NCBI GenBank assembly: GCA_949948775.1
Contig: CATLHC010000009.1
Coordinates: forward strand, 1-53,981
DNA: 53,981 bases
Origin: an uncultured Oscillospiraceae bacterium
Lineage (GTDB): Bacteria > Bacillota > Clostridia > Oscillospirales > Oscillospiraceae
Direction of reading: 5' to 3'
Part shown: piece by piece, positions 8,534-16,719 of the stretch
How the letters are laid out: every line of letters begins with the position of its first letter
Position numbering within the stretch: position 1 is the stretch's first letter
Notes under the pieces: generated by a model
Seen by the model: the letters and a program-made list of their open reading frames with translations, nothing else
What the model was told of the DNA's origin: nothing
The model's database searches: none
Position numbers and translations under genes: made by a program

Positions 8534-9148
8534 TGGAAAATATATCCCCGCTCCCAGGGGCACAGCACCGTCTACCTGCAAAACGTGGTGACCGACCCCT
8601 CCATCACCGTGGGGGAGTACACCACCTATGACGACTTTGTCCAGGACCCCAGGGATTTTCAGAGGAACAACGTGCTCTACCACTACCCTATCAACCAGGA
8701 GCGGCTGGTGATCGGAAAGTTCTGCTCCATCGCCTGCGGCGTGAAATTTCTCTTCAGCAGCGCCAACCACGCCCTGGGCAGCCTGTCCACTTACCCCTTC
8801 CCCATCTTCTTCGAGGAGTGGGACCTGCCCGTGGAGGACATCCCACGGGCCTGGGACAACAAGGGGGACATCGTGGTGGGCAGCGACGTGTGGATCGGCT
8901 ATGAGGCCGTCATCCTGGCGGGCGTGACCATCGGCGACGGAGCCGTCGTCGGCGCCCGGGCGGTGGTGACCCGCGACGTGCCCCCCTACACCATCGTGGG
9001 CGGCGTCCCGGCAAAGCCCATCCGTAAACGGTTCAGCGACGGCGTCATCCAGCGCCTGCTAGAGCTGAAGTGGTGGGACTGGCCCGTGGAGCGCATCGCC
9101 GCCAATTTGGAGGCCATCCAGTCCGGCGATATCCAACACCTGGCGTAA
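8522..9148 (+). CDS. Vat/XAT-type xenobiotic acetyltransferase
   Basis: 208-residue left-handed beta-helix acetyltransferase of the xenobiotic (Vat/chloramphenicol type B) branch of the hexapeptide family. It has the branch landmarks: EYTTYDD near residue 35, [21 protein letters not shown], the catalytic histidine in [39 protein letters not shown], and [10 protein letters not shown] near the end. Acetyl-CoA is the donor; the acceptor could be a streptogramin A, chloramphenicol or something else, and chromosomal relatives are not all resistance genes. Its own promoter, attenuator-like leader and terminator make it a single-gene unit. The Shine-Dalgarno AAGGAGG is excellent. Confidence 0.88.
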   Translation: MIPQWKIYPRSQGHSTVYLQNVVTDPSITVGEYTTYDDFVQDPRDFQRNNVLYHYPINQERLVIGKFCSIACGVKFLFSSANHALGSLSTYPFPIFFEEWDLPVEDIPRAWDNKGDIVVGSDVWIGYEAVILAGVTIGDGAVVGARAVVTRDVPPYTIVGGVPAKPIRKRFSDGVIQRLLELKWWDWPVERIAANLEAIQSGDIQHLA

Positions 9149-9155
9149 AGCAGCT

Positions 9156-9190
9156 GGGAGCGCGGCAGATGCCGCGCTCCCTTGCCTTTT
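9156..9190 (+). terminator. Terminator of the acetyltransferase gene
   Basis: GGGAGCGCGGCA (9156-9167) / TGCCGCGCTCCC (9170-9181), perfect 12-bp stem with a 2-base loop, followed by TTGCCTTTT. Confidence 0.85.
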
Positions 9191-9210
9191 CCCCCGTTTT
9201 CTGCTACAAT
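9182..9210 (+). promoter_or_regulatory. Promoter of the pseudouridine synthase gene
   Basis: TTGCCT (9182-9187), 17-base spacer, TACAAT (9205-9210). The -35 box overlaps the T-rich tail of the preceding terminator. Confidence 0.7.
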
Positions 9211-9246
9211 GTCCGGGAACCTGAACTGCCCAGAGGAGGCGCCCCC

Positions 9247-10212
9247 ATGAAGGAATTCACCATCGGACCCAACGACGCGGGCCAGCGGCTGGACCGCTGG
9301 ATCGCCAAGACCCTGCCCCTCCTCCCCGCCCCGCTGGCCCAGAAGTACATCCGGCTCAAGCGGGTGAAGGTGAACGGCAAGGGCTCCAAGCGGGATGTAC
9401 GGCTTCAAAAAGGGGACGTGCTCCAGCTATACATCAACGACGAATTTTTCGAGAGACCCACCCGTGAAAACGCATTCTTATCTGTTTTTAAGCCTCAGCT
9501 TGACATTTTGTATGAGGATGAGCACATCATACTGCTGAACAAGCGCCCCGGCATGGTGGTCCACCCCGACGACCAGGAGCGGGTCAACACCCTCATCACC
9601 CACGTCCAGGCGTACCTGTACCAGAAAAAGGAGTGGTCGCCTTATTGGGAAAATTCCTTTGCCCCCGCCCTGTGCAACCGTATCGATCGCAATACTGGGG
9701 GCATTGTCATCGCCGCCAAGACCGCCGAGGCCCTGCGGGTGATGAACCAGAAGATCCGGGACCGGGAGCTGCAAAAGCTGTACCTGTGCGTGGTCCACGG
9801 CACCATGAGGCCCAAAGAGGGCCAGCTCAAGGGGTACATCCTGAAGGACGAGGACAGGGCCCAGGTGAAGGTGTACGACCACCCCGTCCCCGGGGGCAAA
9901 ACGGCGGTGACGCTGTACCGCACCCTGGAGAGCCGAAACGGCCTGTCCCTGGTGGAGTGCGACCTCATCACTGGGCGCACCCACCAGATCCGCGCCCAGT
10001 TCGCCGCCGCGGGCCACCCCCTGCTGGGGGACGGCAAGTACGGCCGGGAGCGGGATGATAAGCGCTTCGAGCGCAAATTTCAGGCCCTGTACTCCTACAA
10101 GCTGCGCTTTGACTTTACCACGGACGCGGGGCCGCTGAACGGATTGAACGGCAGGGAGTGGACGGTGGAAAACGTGGACTTTGTGGAGGAGTATTTCCCA
10201 AGGAGTGACTAA
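9247..10212 (+). CDS. RluA-family pseudouridine synthase
   Basis: 321-residue RNA pseudouridine synthase: an N-terminal S4 RNA-binding domain (residues 10-75, LDRWIAKTLP and YIRLKRVKVNGK) followed by the catalytic domain. The RluA signature with the nucleophilic aspartate reads NRIDRNTGGIVIAAK, and the later motifs GRTHQIRAQFAAAGHPLLGD are complete. The arrangement resembles RluC/RluD, which modify 23S rRNA, but the target site cannot be assigned. ATG 9247 follows AGAGGAGG; an upstream GTG frame would reach back into the acetyltransferase and is rejected. The GNAT gene starts three bases after its stop. Confidence 0.9.
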   Translation: MKEFTIGPNDAGQRLDRWIAKTLPLLPAPLAQKYIRLKRVKVNGKGSKRDVRLQKGDVLQLYINDEFFERPTRENAFLSVFKPQLDILYEDEHIILLNKRPGMVVHPDDQERVNTLITHVQAYLYQKKEWSPYWENSFAPALCNRIDRNTGGIVIAAKTAEALRVMNQKIRDRELQKLYLCVVHGTMRPKEGQLKGYILKDEDRAQVKVYDHPVPGGKTAVTLYRTLESRNGLSLVECDLITGRTHQIRAQFAAAGHPLLGDGKYGRERDDKRFERKFQALYSYKLRFDFTTDAGPLNGLNGREWTVENVDFVEEYFPRSD

Positions 10213-10214
10213 GA

Positions 10215-10670
10215 TTGACCTATGAAATTCTGAAGCTGAGGGAACACGCCGAGCTTCTGAAAACTGCGGCAGCGTGGTTCCACACCAAATGGGGCGTTCC
10301 CTTGGAGGCATATCAGGAGAGCATGGAGCAGTGCGTCAAATGTGAGAACCCGGTCCCTCAGTGGTACGTGGCGGTGGACGGCGAAAGAATCATCGGAGGG
10401 CTGGGCGTCATTGAGAACGACTTCCACAGCCGAAAGGACCTCTCTCCCAACGTGTGCGCGGTATACGTTGAGGAGGCATGTCGCTGTCAGGGCATCGCGG
10501 GAAAACTGCTGGGCCACGTCTGCGAGGACATGGCCGGCATGGGAATCGGCACTCTTTACCTACTCACTGACCACACCTCTTTTTATGAGCGGTACGGCTG
10601 GCGGTTTTTCTGCATGGCCCAGGGGGACGGAGAGGCGGAGCCATCCCGGATGTACATTCATAAAACATAA
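10215..10670 (+). CDS. GNAT family N-acetyltransferase
   Basis: 151-residue GNAT-fold protein. The acetyl-CoA-binding motif A reads VYVEEACRCQGIAGKLLGHV (Q/RxxGxG/A type) and the fold ends with LYLLTDHTSFYERYGWRF, typical of GNAT motif B. It starts at TTG 10215 with AAGGAG at 10200-10205 in the end of the pseudouridine synthase gene; the two are co-transcribed. The substrate is unknown. A bidirectional terminator follows immediately. Confidence 0.82.
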   Translation: MTYEILKLREHAELLKTAAAWFHTKWGVPLEAYQESMEQCVKCENPVPQWYVAVDGERIIGGLGVIENDFHSRKDLSPNVCAVYVEEACRCQGIAGKLLGHVCEDMAGMGIGTLYLLTDHTSFYERYGWRFFCMAQGDGEAEPSRMYIHKT

Positions 10671-10707
10671 AAATTCCCTCTCCCATGACACAGGAGAGGG
10701 AATTTTT
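10670..10707. terminator. Bidirectional terminator between GNAT and copA
   Basis: AAAATTCCCTCTCC (10670-10683) / GGAGAGGGAATTTT (10693-10706): perfect 14-bp stem with A and T tracts on both sides. It serves the convergent GNAT gene (+) and copA (-). Confidence 0.88.
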
Positions 10708-10709
10708 CT

Positions 10710-10910
10710 CTATTGGATGGACACCACTTGATACCCGGCCTCCTCCACAGCGGCGCGGATGGCCTCGTCGGACACATCGCCGGCGACCACAGCGGTCTTG
10801 CTCTCCAGGTCCACGGTGGCGGACGCGCCGGGGATGGCGTTCAGTGCCTTGTCTACGTGGGCACGGCAGTGCTGGCACATCATGCCCTCAATGACAACTT
10901 TCTTTTCCAT
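10710..10910 (-). other. Possible internal start yielding a free CopZ-like chaperone
   Basis: Inside copA an in-frame ATG (10910-10908) is preceded by AAAGGAG (10928-10922), 11 bases away, exactly at the beginning of the C-terminal HMA domain. Initiation here would give a 66-residue protein with GMMCQHCRAHV, the size and motif of a CopZ chaperone. Whether it is used cannot be seen from sequence. Confidence 0.4.
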
Positions 10911-13247
10911 GGCTTTTTGTTCTCCTTTCACTTCAACGGCGGGTTGTTCGCCGGTTTTCACCTCTGTATGGGAGTGGATGCTGGGCTTGAAGAACCGCAG
11001 GCGCAGGGCGTTGGTCACCACGCACACCGAGCTGAAGCTCATGGCGGCGGCGCCCAGCATGGGGCTGAGCTGGGGCCCGCCCCAGATGGCCAGCACCCCC
11101 GCCGCCACCGGGATGCAGATGGCGTTGTAGAAAAACGCCCAGAACAGGTTCTGCTTCACATTGCGGATGGTGGCCCGGGACAGCTCCACCGCCGTCACCG
11201 CGTCCACCAGATCCGACTTCATCAGCACGATGTCGGCGCTCTCGATGGCCACGTCCGTCCCCGCGCCGATGGCAAGACCCACGTCCGCCCGGGCCAGGGC
11301 CGGGGCGTCGTTGATGCCGTCCCCCACCATGGCCACCTTCTCCCCCCGCTCCTGGAGGACGGCGATCTGCCGCTCCTTATCGGTGGGGAGCACCTCGGAC
11401 ACCACTTCCGTCAGACCCAGTTCGCGGCCGATGGCCTCGGCGGTGCGCTTGTTATCCCCAGTGAGCATGACCACCTTGAGTCCCAGCTTCTGGAAGCCCT
11501 CAATCGCCGCTTTGCTGGACGCCTTCACCGTGTCCGCCACGGCGATGATGCCGATGGGCCTGCCGTCCTCCACAAAGAACAGCGGTGTCTTGCCCTGCTT
11601 GGCAAGCTCGTCCGCGATCATGGCGTCCTGGCCCAGATCCACCTTGGCGTCGGCCAGCATGGCGGCGTTGCCCGCCAGATAATCCGCGCCCTGGACGGTC
11701 CCCCGGACCCCCTTTCCGTGGACAGCCTCAAATTTCTCCACCGGGGCCAGGGGGATGGAGCGGTCTGCCGCCTCCTCCACAATGGCCGCGCCCAGGGGGT
11801 GCTCGGAGGGCTTTTCCAGCGACGCGGCCACACACAAAAGCTCCTCCGCGGTGGTCCTGCCCAGGGGGTACAGGTCGGTGACACGGGGCTTGCCCTCGGT
11901 GACGGTTCCCGTCTTGTCCAGCACAATGGTGGTGACAGAGCGCAGGTTCTCCAGCCCCTCGGCAGACTTCACCAGGATGCCGTGCTCCGCGCCTTTTCCG
12001 GTGCCCACCATGATGGCCACCGGGGTGGCAAGCCCCAGGGCGCAGGGGCAGGAGATCACTAGCACCGCCACGCCGGAGGTGAGCGCCCGCTCCACCGAGC
12101 CGGTGGCGATCATCCAAATCACCGCTGTGACCAGGGCAATGACCATGACGATGGGGACAAACACCCCCGCCACCTTGTCCGCCAGCTTGGCGATGGGGGC
12201 CTTGGAGGAGGCCGCCTCGTCTACCAGCCGGATCATCTGGGCCAGGGTGGTGTCCTCCCCTACCCTCGTGGCCCGCAGGGTGAGGACGCCCGACTTGTTG
12301 ATGGAGGCGGAGATCACCGTGTCGCCGGGACCCTTGTCCACCGGGATGGACTCCCCGGTGAGGGCGGACTCGTCCACGCTGGACGCGCCTTCCACCACCA
12401 CGCCGTCCACCGGCACCGACCCGCCGGGGCGGACCAGCACCAGGTCCCCCGCCTGGACCTGCTCCACTGGGACCTCCACTTCCGTCCCGTTCCGCAAAAC
12501 GGCGGCGGTCTTGGGCGTCAGGTCCATGAGCCGGGCGATAGCCTGGCCGGTTTTGCCCTTGGAGCGGGTCTCCAGATATTTGCCCAAGGTGATAAGGGTA
12601 AGGATCATCCCGGCGGACTCAAAGTACAGATCCATGGAGTAGTGCTCCACCAGCGACCTATCCCCGTGGCCCAGCCCCCAGCCGATGCAGTACAGGGCGG
12701 CGACGCCGTACACCACGGCGGCGGCGGAGCCCACGGCGATCAGCGAGTCCATGTTGGGAGAGAGATGGGCCAGCGTCTTGAAGCCCACCCGGTAATATTT
12801 CTGGTTGATGACCATAATGGGTACGGTGAGCAGGAACAGTGTCAAAGCAAAAGTCATGGCGTTCTCCGCCCCGTGGAAGAAATGGGGGATGGGCCAGCCC
12901 ATCATGTGGCCCATGGATAGGTAAAACAGAGGGATGAGGAACACAAAGGACCAGATCAGCCGGGCCTTCATGTTTTTCAGGTCATCCTCCATGGCGGTGG
13001 CGGCGGGCTTGGCCTGAGCCCCCGCGCCGGCGCCCTTGGCGGCGGGCAGGGACGCGCCGTACCCCGCCTTCTCCACGGCGGACACGATCTGCTCCGGAGT
13101 CAGCTCCCCGTCCCAGTCCACCGTCATGGACCCGCCCAGCAGATTGACGTTGACCTCGCACACCCCATCCAGCTTGCGCACCGCCTTGTCCACGTGGGCG
13201 GAACAGGCGGAGCAGGTCATGCCGGTGACGTTGAATTTTTGCTTCAT
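10710..13247 (-). CDS. copA: Copper-exporting P1B-type ATPase with N- and C-terminal metal-binding domains
   Basis: 845-residue P1B ATPase that pumps Cu(I) out of the cell. Order: N-terminal HMA domain with GMTCSACSAHV (Cys12, Cys15); eight membrane helices with the transport motif SCPCALGLATP; actuator TGES; phosphorylation site DKTGTVTEGKP; SEHPLG in the nucleotide domain; hinge GDGINDAPALA. A second HMA domain (about residues 780-845, GMMCQHCRAHV) is fused at the C-terminus by a charged linker, a place where many relatives have a separate copper chaperone. ATG 13247 follows GAGGTGAA. It is downstream of csoR, whose operator points to induction by copper. Confidence 0.96.
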   Translation of the reverse strand: MKQKFNVTGMTCSACSAHVDKAVRKLDGVCEVNVNLLGGSMTVDWDGELTPEQIVSAVEKAGYGASLPAAKGAGAGAQAKPAATAMEDDLKNMKARLIWSFVFLIPLFYLSMGHMMGWPIPHFFHGAENAMTFALTLFLLTVPIMVINQKYYRVGFKTLAHLSPNMDSLIAVGSAAAVVYGVAALYCIGWGLGHGDRSLVEHYSMDLYFESAGMILTLITLGKYLETRSKGKTGQAIARLMDLTPKTAAVLRNGTEVEVPVEQVQAGDLVLVRPGGSVPVDGVVVEGASSVDESALTGESIPVDKGPGDTVISASINKSGVLTLRATRVGEDTTLAQMIRLVDEAASSKAPIAKLADKVAGVFVPIVMVIALVTAVIWMIATGSVERALTSGVAVLVISCPCALGLATPVAIMVGTGKGAEHGILVKSAEGLENLRSVTTIVLDKTGTVTEGKPRVTDLYPLGRTTAEELLCVAASLEKPSEHPLGAAIVEEAADRSIPLAPVEKFEAVHGKGVRGTVQGADYLAGNAAMLADAKVDLGQDAMIADELAKQGKTPLFFVEDGRPIGIIAVADTVKASSKAAIEGFQKLGLKVVMLTGDNKRTAEAIGRELGLTEVVSEVLPTDKERQIAVLQERGEKVAMVGDGINDAPALARADVGLAIGAGTDVAIESADIVLMKSDLVDAVTAVELSRATIRNVKQNLFWAFFYNAICIPVAAGVLAIWGGPQLSPMLGAAAMSFSSVCVVTNALRLRFFKPSIHSHTEVKTGEQPAVEVKGEQKAMEKKVVIEGMMCQHCRAHVDKALNAIPGASATVDLESKTAVVAGDVSDEAIRAAVEEAGYQVVSIQ

Positions 13248-13274
13248 ATCGGGTTCACCTCGCTGTCTGGTATC

Positions 13275-13325
13275 TCCCTTTTTTCTTTGAAAAGAAAAGA
13301 GGAAGAGAAAAAGAAACTTTTAAAC
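13275..13325 (+). repeat. Dispersed palindromic repeat, copy C (degenerate)
   Basis: CTTTTTTCTTTGAAAAGAAAAGAGG followed by the tail GAGAAAAAGAAACTTTTAAAC matches copies A and B in order and orientation, but the stem is imperfect. It fills the gap between csoR and copA. Confidence 0.65.
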
Positions 13326-13585
13326 TATAGTATTTTACCCAGAGCGGCCACTAATTCGTCTATTTTATCCGCCCGCTCCCGGTCGCTCTGCGCGTTCTCC
13401 ACACAATGCTTTAGGTGGGCGGTGAGAATCTCTCGATTGGCCCGGCGCAGCATGGCGTCGGCGGCGGTGACCTGCTGGGAAATGTCCATGCAGTACCGGT
13501 CCTCCTCCACCATTTTGATGATGCCGTCGATCTGACCCCGGGCCGTTTTCAGCAGCCGCAGCACTGTTTTCTGGTCAGCCATCAC
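13325..13585 (-). CDS. csoR: CsoR-type copper-sensing repressor
   Basis: Small all-helical DUF156 repressor that leaves DNA when it binds Cu(I). The three copper ligands of the copper-sensing branch are present as Cys32, His57 and Cys61 (YCMDIS and HLKHC), which separates it from the formaldehyde- or sulfur-sensing relatives. Length is 86 residues from GTG 13585, or 85 from the adjacent ATG 13582; GAGGAGG upstream fits the GTG slightly better. It is the first gene of the csoR-copA operon and has a palindromic operator overlapping its own transcription start, so it is autoregulated. Confidence 0.93.
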   Translation of the reverse strand: MMADQKTVLRLLKTARGQIDGIIKMVEEDRYCMDISQQVTAADAMLRRANREILTAHLKHCVENAQSDRERADKIDELVAALGKIL

Positions 13586-13609
13586 GGGCGCTCCCTCCTC
13601 GTCGCTTAA

Positions 13610-13660
13610 TACCCCCCTGGGGGGTAGTATTATCCTACCATATTACTGTGCTTTTGTCAA
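13610..13660 (-). promoter_or_regulatory. csoR-copA promoter with CsoR operator
   Basis: On the minus strand: TTGACA (13660-13655), 17-base spacer, TAGGAT (13637-13632). The palindrome TACCCCCC-T-GGGGGGTA (13610-13626) covers the expected transcription start. G/C runs flanked by TA are the known form of CsoR operators. Confidence 0.85.
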
Positions 13661-13661
13661 C

Positions 13662-13691
13662 AAAAAAATTCCCGGAATCGTCCGGGAATTT
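13662..13691 (-). terminator. Terminator of the thioesterase gene
   Basis: AAATTCCCGGA (13666-13676) / TCCGGGAATTT (13681-13691) with a 4-base loop; read on the minus strand it is followed by a run of seven T. It lies directly in front of the csoR -35 box. Confidence 0.85.
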
Positions 13692-13696
13692 TCCGC

Positions 13697-14089
13697 CTAT
13701 TCTTTCAGCTTCGCCTGGACGCGGGCCAAAAACTTCTCCGGCTTGATCAGGAAGCGCTCGTGGACGCCCCCGCCGATCTTCCCCGCCTCGTCAAAGGCGG
13801 ACACTGCAAAGGTGAGCTTCCGGCCCTCCACCGCCGTGACCTCCGCCTCCGCCCAGACCTGCATCCCGACAGGGGTGGCGGCGTCGTGGGTCACGTCCAG
13901 CCGCGTGCCCACCGTACCCTCGTCCTCCGCCAGCGCCCCCTGCGTCGCTTGAACGGCAGCGTTCTCCATCAGGGCCACCATCCACGGGGTGCCGAATACG
14001 GGCACCAGACCCGAGCCTGCCGCCTGGGCGGTTTTTTCCAAGGTGACCACGGTCTCGGCCCGACCCCTCATCCCCACTTCAATGGACAT
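13697..14089 (-). CDS. FlK-like hot-dog thioesterase
   Basis: 130-residue single hot-dog protein of the fluoroacetyl-CoA thioesterase (FlK) family. The catalytic triad of FlK (Thr42, Glu50, His76) maps to Thr34, Glu42 and His68 with one constant offset (VFGTPWMVALMENAA and LDVTHDAATP). Most bacterial relatives are not exposed to fluoroacetate and probably hydrolyse other short acyl-CoA or acyl thioesters, so the substrate is open. It is a single-gene unit with its own promoter and terminator. Confidence 0.87.
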   Translation of the reverse strand: MSIEVGMRGRAETVVTLEKTAQAAGSGLVPVFGTPWMVALMENAAVQATQGALAEDEGTVGTRLDVTHDAATPVGMQVWAEAEVTAVEGRKLTFAVSAFDEAGKIGGGVHERFLIKPEKFLARVQAKLKE

Positions 14090-14119
14090 GGATATCCCTC
14101 CATCCTATTTGATGTCCCC

Positions 14120-14148
14120 ATCATACACCATTTTAAGAATATCTTCAA
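14120..14148 (-). promoter_or_regulatory. Promoter of the thioesterase gene
   Basis: On the minus strand TTGAAG (14148-14143), 17-base spacer, TATGAT (14125-14120). It is divergent from the response regulator promoter 11 bases away. Confidence 0.72.
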
Positions 14149-14158
14149 ACCTTTTTTC

Positions 14159-14187
14159 TTGAACCGCCCCCCTCCTCTGGGTATAAT
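14159..14187 (+). promoter_or_regulatory. Promoter of the response regulator operon
   Basis: TTGAAC (14159-14164), 17-base spacer, TATAAT (14182-14187), about 30 bases ahead of the GTG start. Confidence 0.78.
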
Positions 14188-14218
14188 GGGAAAAACGCGG
14201 AAAAAATGAGGTGGGTGC

Positions 14219-14884
14219 GTGAGCCGAATTCTGGTCGTTGACGATGACATTCACATTGGAAACCTTCTCCAAGAGGCCCTGGAGGGCGAGGGTTACCGGG
14301 TCAGCCGGGCCTACTCGGGCACCGAGGCGGTGCTGACCCTGGAGCGGGCCCGGCCCGACCTCATCCTGCTGGATTTGATGCTCCCCGGTCTGTCCGGAGA
14401 GGAGGTGCTGCCCAAGCTGGCGGGCATCCCCGTCATCGTGGTCAGCGCCAAAGCGGATATTGACAGCAAAACCGCCCTGCTGCTGGGGGGCGCGGCGGAC
14501 TATGTAACAAAACCCTTTGTCCTGCAGGAACTGCTGGCCCGGGTGGCGGTGCGGCTGCGGGAGGCCCCGGCCCGTCAGGGCAGGACGCTGGCCTTTGGCC
14601 CCCTGCGGTTGGATTCGGACACCCGCTCGGTGTCGGTGAACGGCCGGGCCGTGCGGCTCACCCGGACGGAGTACGCCATTCTCAAGCTGCTGATGGCAAA
14701 TCCCGCCCAGGTGGTCACCAAATCCCGGCTGCTGGGCGAGATCGGGCAGGACACCCCGGACTGTACGGAAAGCTCCCTCAAGACCCACATGAGCAACCTG
14801 CGGAAAAAGCTGCGGGACGCCGGGGCCGGGGACTGCATCGAGTCTGTCTGGGGCATCGGATTCAAAATGGCGGCACTATCTTGA
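14219..14884 (+). CDS. OmpR/PhoB-family response regulator
   Basis: 221-residue two-component regulator: receiver domain with acidic Asp8-10, phospho-acceptor Asp52 (LILLDLMLPG) and lysine in TKPF, then a winged-helix DNA-binding domain (LTRTEYAILKLLMANPAQVVT, and the wing VWGIGFKM). It starts at GTG 14219 behind GAGGTGGG. It is the first gene of a five-gene unit with an ABC exporter and a histidine kinase, a layout known from lantibiotic and cationic-peptide sensing systems such as CprABCK-R of Clostridioides difficile. Direct repeats just after its stop may be its binding site. Confidence 0.92.
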   Translation: MSRILVVDDDIHIGNLLQEALEGEGYRVSRAYSGTEAVLTLERARPDLILLDLMLPGLSGEEVLPKLAGIPVIVVSAKADIDSKTALLLGGAADYVTKPFVLQELLARVAVRLREAPARQGRTLAFGPLRLDSDTRSVSVNGRAVRLTRTEYAILKLLMANPAQVVTKSRLLGEIGQDTPDCTESSLKTHMSNLRKKLRDAGAGDCIESVWGIGFKMAALS

Positions 14885-14891
14885 CGAAATC

Positions 14892-14927
14892 TGAACGGTT
14901 TCCTTGACCGCTTTCTTGACCGTTCTC
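14892..14927 (+). promoter_or_regulatory. Tandem 12-bp repeats, candidate response-regulator site
   Basis: TTGACCGCTTTC (14904-14915) and TTGACCGTTCTC (14916-14927) are head-to-tail repeats identical in 10 of 12 positions, with a weaker unit TGAACGGTTTCC (14892-14903) in phase. Tandem repeats near 11-12 bp are the usual site of OmpR-type regulators. They sit between the regulator gene and the ABC transporter it probably controls. Confidence 0.5.
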
Positions 14928-14966
14928 TGTTACCATGGGGGCATCCAAGGAAACGGAGGCTTTTTT

Positions 14967-15881
14967 ATGGAATATGTGCTCACCACCCAGGGCCTGTCCA
15001 AACGCTACAAGGACTTTAAGGCCCTGGACAACCTCACCATGCGTGTGCCCAAGGGCAGTATTTACGGCTTTGTGGGCCGCAACGGCGCGGGCAAGACCAC
15101 CCTCATCCGGCTCATCTGCGGCCTGCAGTCCCCCACTTCGGGTACCTATGCCCTCTACGGTGTGGACCGTACCCAGCGGGACATCGCCAAGGTCCGCCGC
15201 CGCATGGGCGCGGTGGTGGAGACGCCGTCCATCTATCTGGACCTCACCGCCCAGGACAACCTGAAGGAGCAGTTCCGGGTGCTGGGGGTGCCCTCCGACG
15301 ACGGCATCCCAGAGCTTTTGAAGCTGGTGGGGCTGGAGGACACGGGAAAGAAAAAGGCCCGCAACTTCTCCCTGGGCATGAAGCAGCGGCTGGGCATCGC
15401 GGTGGCCCTGGCGGGGGACCCGGACTTCCTGGTGCTGGACGAGCCGGTGAACGGCCTGGACCCCCAGGGCATCATCGACATCCGGGAGCTGATTCTGAAG
15501 CTGAACCGGGAGCGGAACATCACGGTGCTCATCTCCTCCCACATTCTGGACGAGCTGTCCAGGCTGGCCACCCACTACGGTTTTATCGACTCGGGGCGCA
15601 TGGTCAAGGAGCTGTCCGCCCGGGAGCTGGAGGCGGCCTGCCGCAAGTGCCTGCGGGTGGAGGTCACCGACACCCGCGCCCTGGCCCGGGTGCTGGACGG
15701 CATGGGGGTGGACTACAAGATCCTGGACGACGGGCAGGCGGACGTGTTCGCCCAGGTGAACATCTCCCAGCTCAGCCGGGCGCTGGACGGGGAGGGCTGC
15801 GAGCTGCTGTCCGCCCAGGAGCGGGACGAGAGCCTGGAGAGCTACTTTGTCAACCTGGTGGGGGGTGGCTCTCATGACTAA
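14967..15881 (+). CDS. ABC transporter ATP-binding protein (BcrA/LanF type)
   Basis: 304-residue ATPase subunit: Walker A GRNGAGKTT near residue 38, Q-loop region, signature NFSLGMKQRL, Walker B FLVLDEPVNGLDP, and a C-terminal extension of about 80 residues usual in the bacitracin/lantibiotic immunity branch. ATG 14967 follows GGAGG. The next gene begins eight bases before its stop. With two six-helix permeases behind it this is probably an exporter or membrane-flippase-type immunity transporter for peptide antibiotics acting at the cytoplasmic membrane. Confidence 0.92.
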   Translation: MEYVLTTQGLSKRYKDFKALDNLTMRVPKGSIYGFVGRNGAGKTTLIRLICGLQSPTSGTYALYGVDRTQRDIAKVRRRMGAVVETPSIYLDLTAQDNLKEQFRVLGVPSDDGIPELLKLVGLEDTGKKKARNFSLGMKQRLGIAVALAGDPDFLVLDEPVNGLDPQGIIDIRELILKLNRERNITVLISSHILDELSRLATHYGFIDSGRMVKELSARELEAACRKCLRVEVTDTRALARVLDGMGVDYKILDDGQADVFAQVNISQLSRALDGEGCELLSAQERDESLESYFVNLVGGGSHD

Positions 15882-16710
15882 GCTGCTCAGCGCCAACTTG
15901 ATGCGGCTTTGGAAAAACAACGCATTCTGGGGCTCCATGGGGGTGTCCTTTGGCATGGGGCTGTTCATGGTGGTGGACAGCTGGCGCTCCGCCCAGGAGT
16001 CCGGCGGGGCCTGGACCAGCACGGTGGACGCCGAGCTGTTCAAATATGCCGCCTTCATCGGTATTCTGGCCGCGGAGCTTATCCCCCTGTTCTTCGGCAC
16101 GGAGTACAGCGACGGGGCCATCCGGAATAAAATCGTTGTGGGTCAGTCCCGATTGTCCATCTACTTTGCCAATCTCATCACCGGGTACGTGGCCTGTGTG
16201 CTGTGCTCCGCCGCCTATATGCTGGGCTGTATCGCGCTGGGCGTCCCCCTGCTGGGGTGGTTTACCCAGCCCCCCGCCCTGTTGCTCACCGCGCTGGCCG
16301 GTTCCCTGCTCATGACGGCGGCGTTCTGCGCCATCTTCACCTTTGTCACCATGAACTGCTCCAAAAAATCCACCTCGGTGGTGATCTGCCTGCTGGGAGC
16401 GTTCGCGGCCTTTATCGGGGCGATCGTTATCCACTCCATGCTGGAGGCGCCGGAATTCATTTCCGGCTACGAGCTCAGCGTGGGAGGCCAAATCGTATCG
16501 GCCCCACCGGAGCCCAACCCCAACTATCTGACCGGGGCGAAACGGGAGCTTTATCAATTCATCTTTGACCTTCTGCCCTCGGGCCAGTCGGTGCAGTACT
16601 GCTCTCTGCAATTCGGCGACCCGGTGCGGCTGATGGGGCTGGCGGCGGCGGTGACGGCGCTGTCCACCGGGGCCGGGGCAGCGCTGTTCCGGCGGAAGGA
16701 TTTGAAGTAG
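15874..16710 (+). CDS. ABC-2 type permease, lantibiotic-immunity type, first copy
   Basis: 278-residue integral membrane protein with about six hydrophobic segments (TM1 near residues 20-35, the rest between 50 and 275) and the conserved LIPLFFGTEYSDGAIRNKI stretch after TM2, the hallmark of LanE/G-like permeases. ATG 15874 overlaps the ATPase gene by eight bases. It is a paralogue of the next gene: both begin with LLSAN and share the EYSD.(A/S)IRNK and LLPTGQS/LLPSGQS elements, so the pair arose by tandem duplication and probably forms a heterodimer. Confidence 0.88.
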   Translation: MTKLLSANLMRLWKNNAFWGSMGVSFGMGLFMVVDSWRSAQESGGAWTSTVDAELFKYAAFIGILAAELIPLFFGTEYSDGAIRNKIVVGQSRLSIYFANLITGYVACVLCSAAYMLGCIALGVPLLGWFTQPPALLLTALAGSLLMTAAFCAIFTFVTMNCSKKSTSVVICLLGAFAAFIGAIVIHSMLEAPEFISGYELSVGGQIVSAPPEPNPNYLTGAKRELYQFIFDLLPSGQSVQYCSLQFGDPVRLMGLAAAVTALSTGAGAALFRRKDLK

Positions 16711-16719
16711 GTGGGCGGC

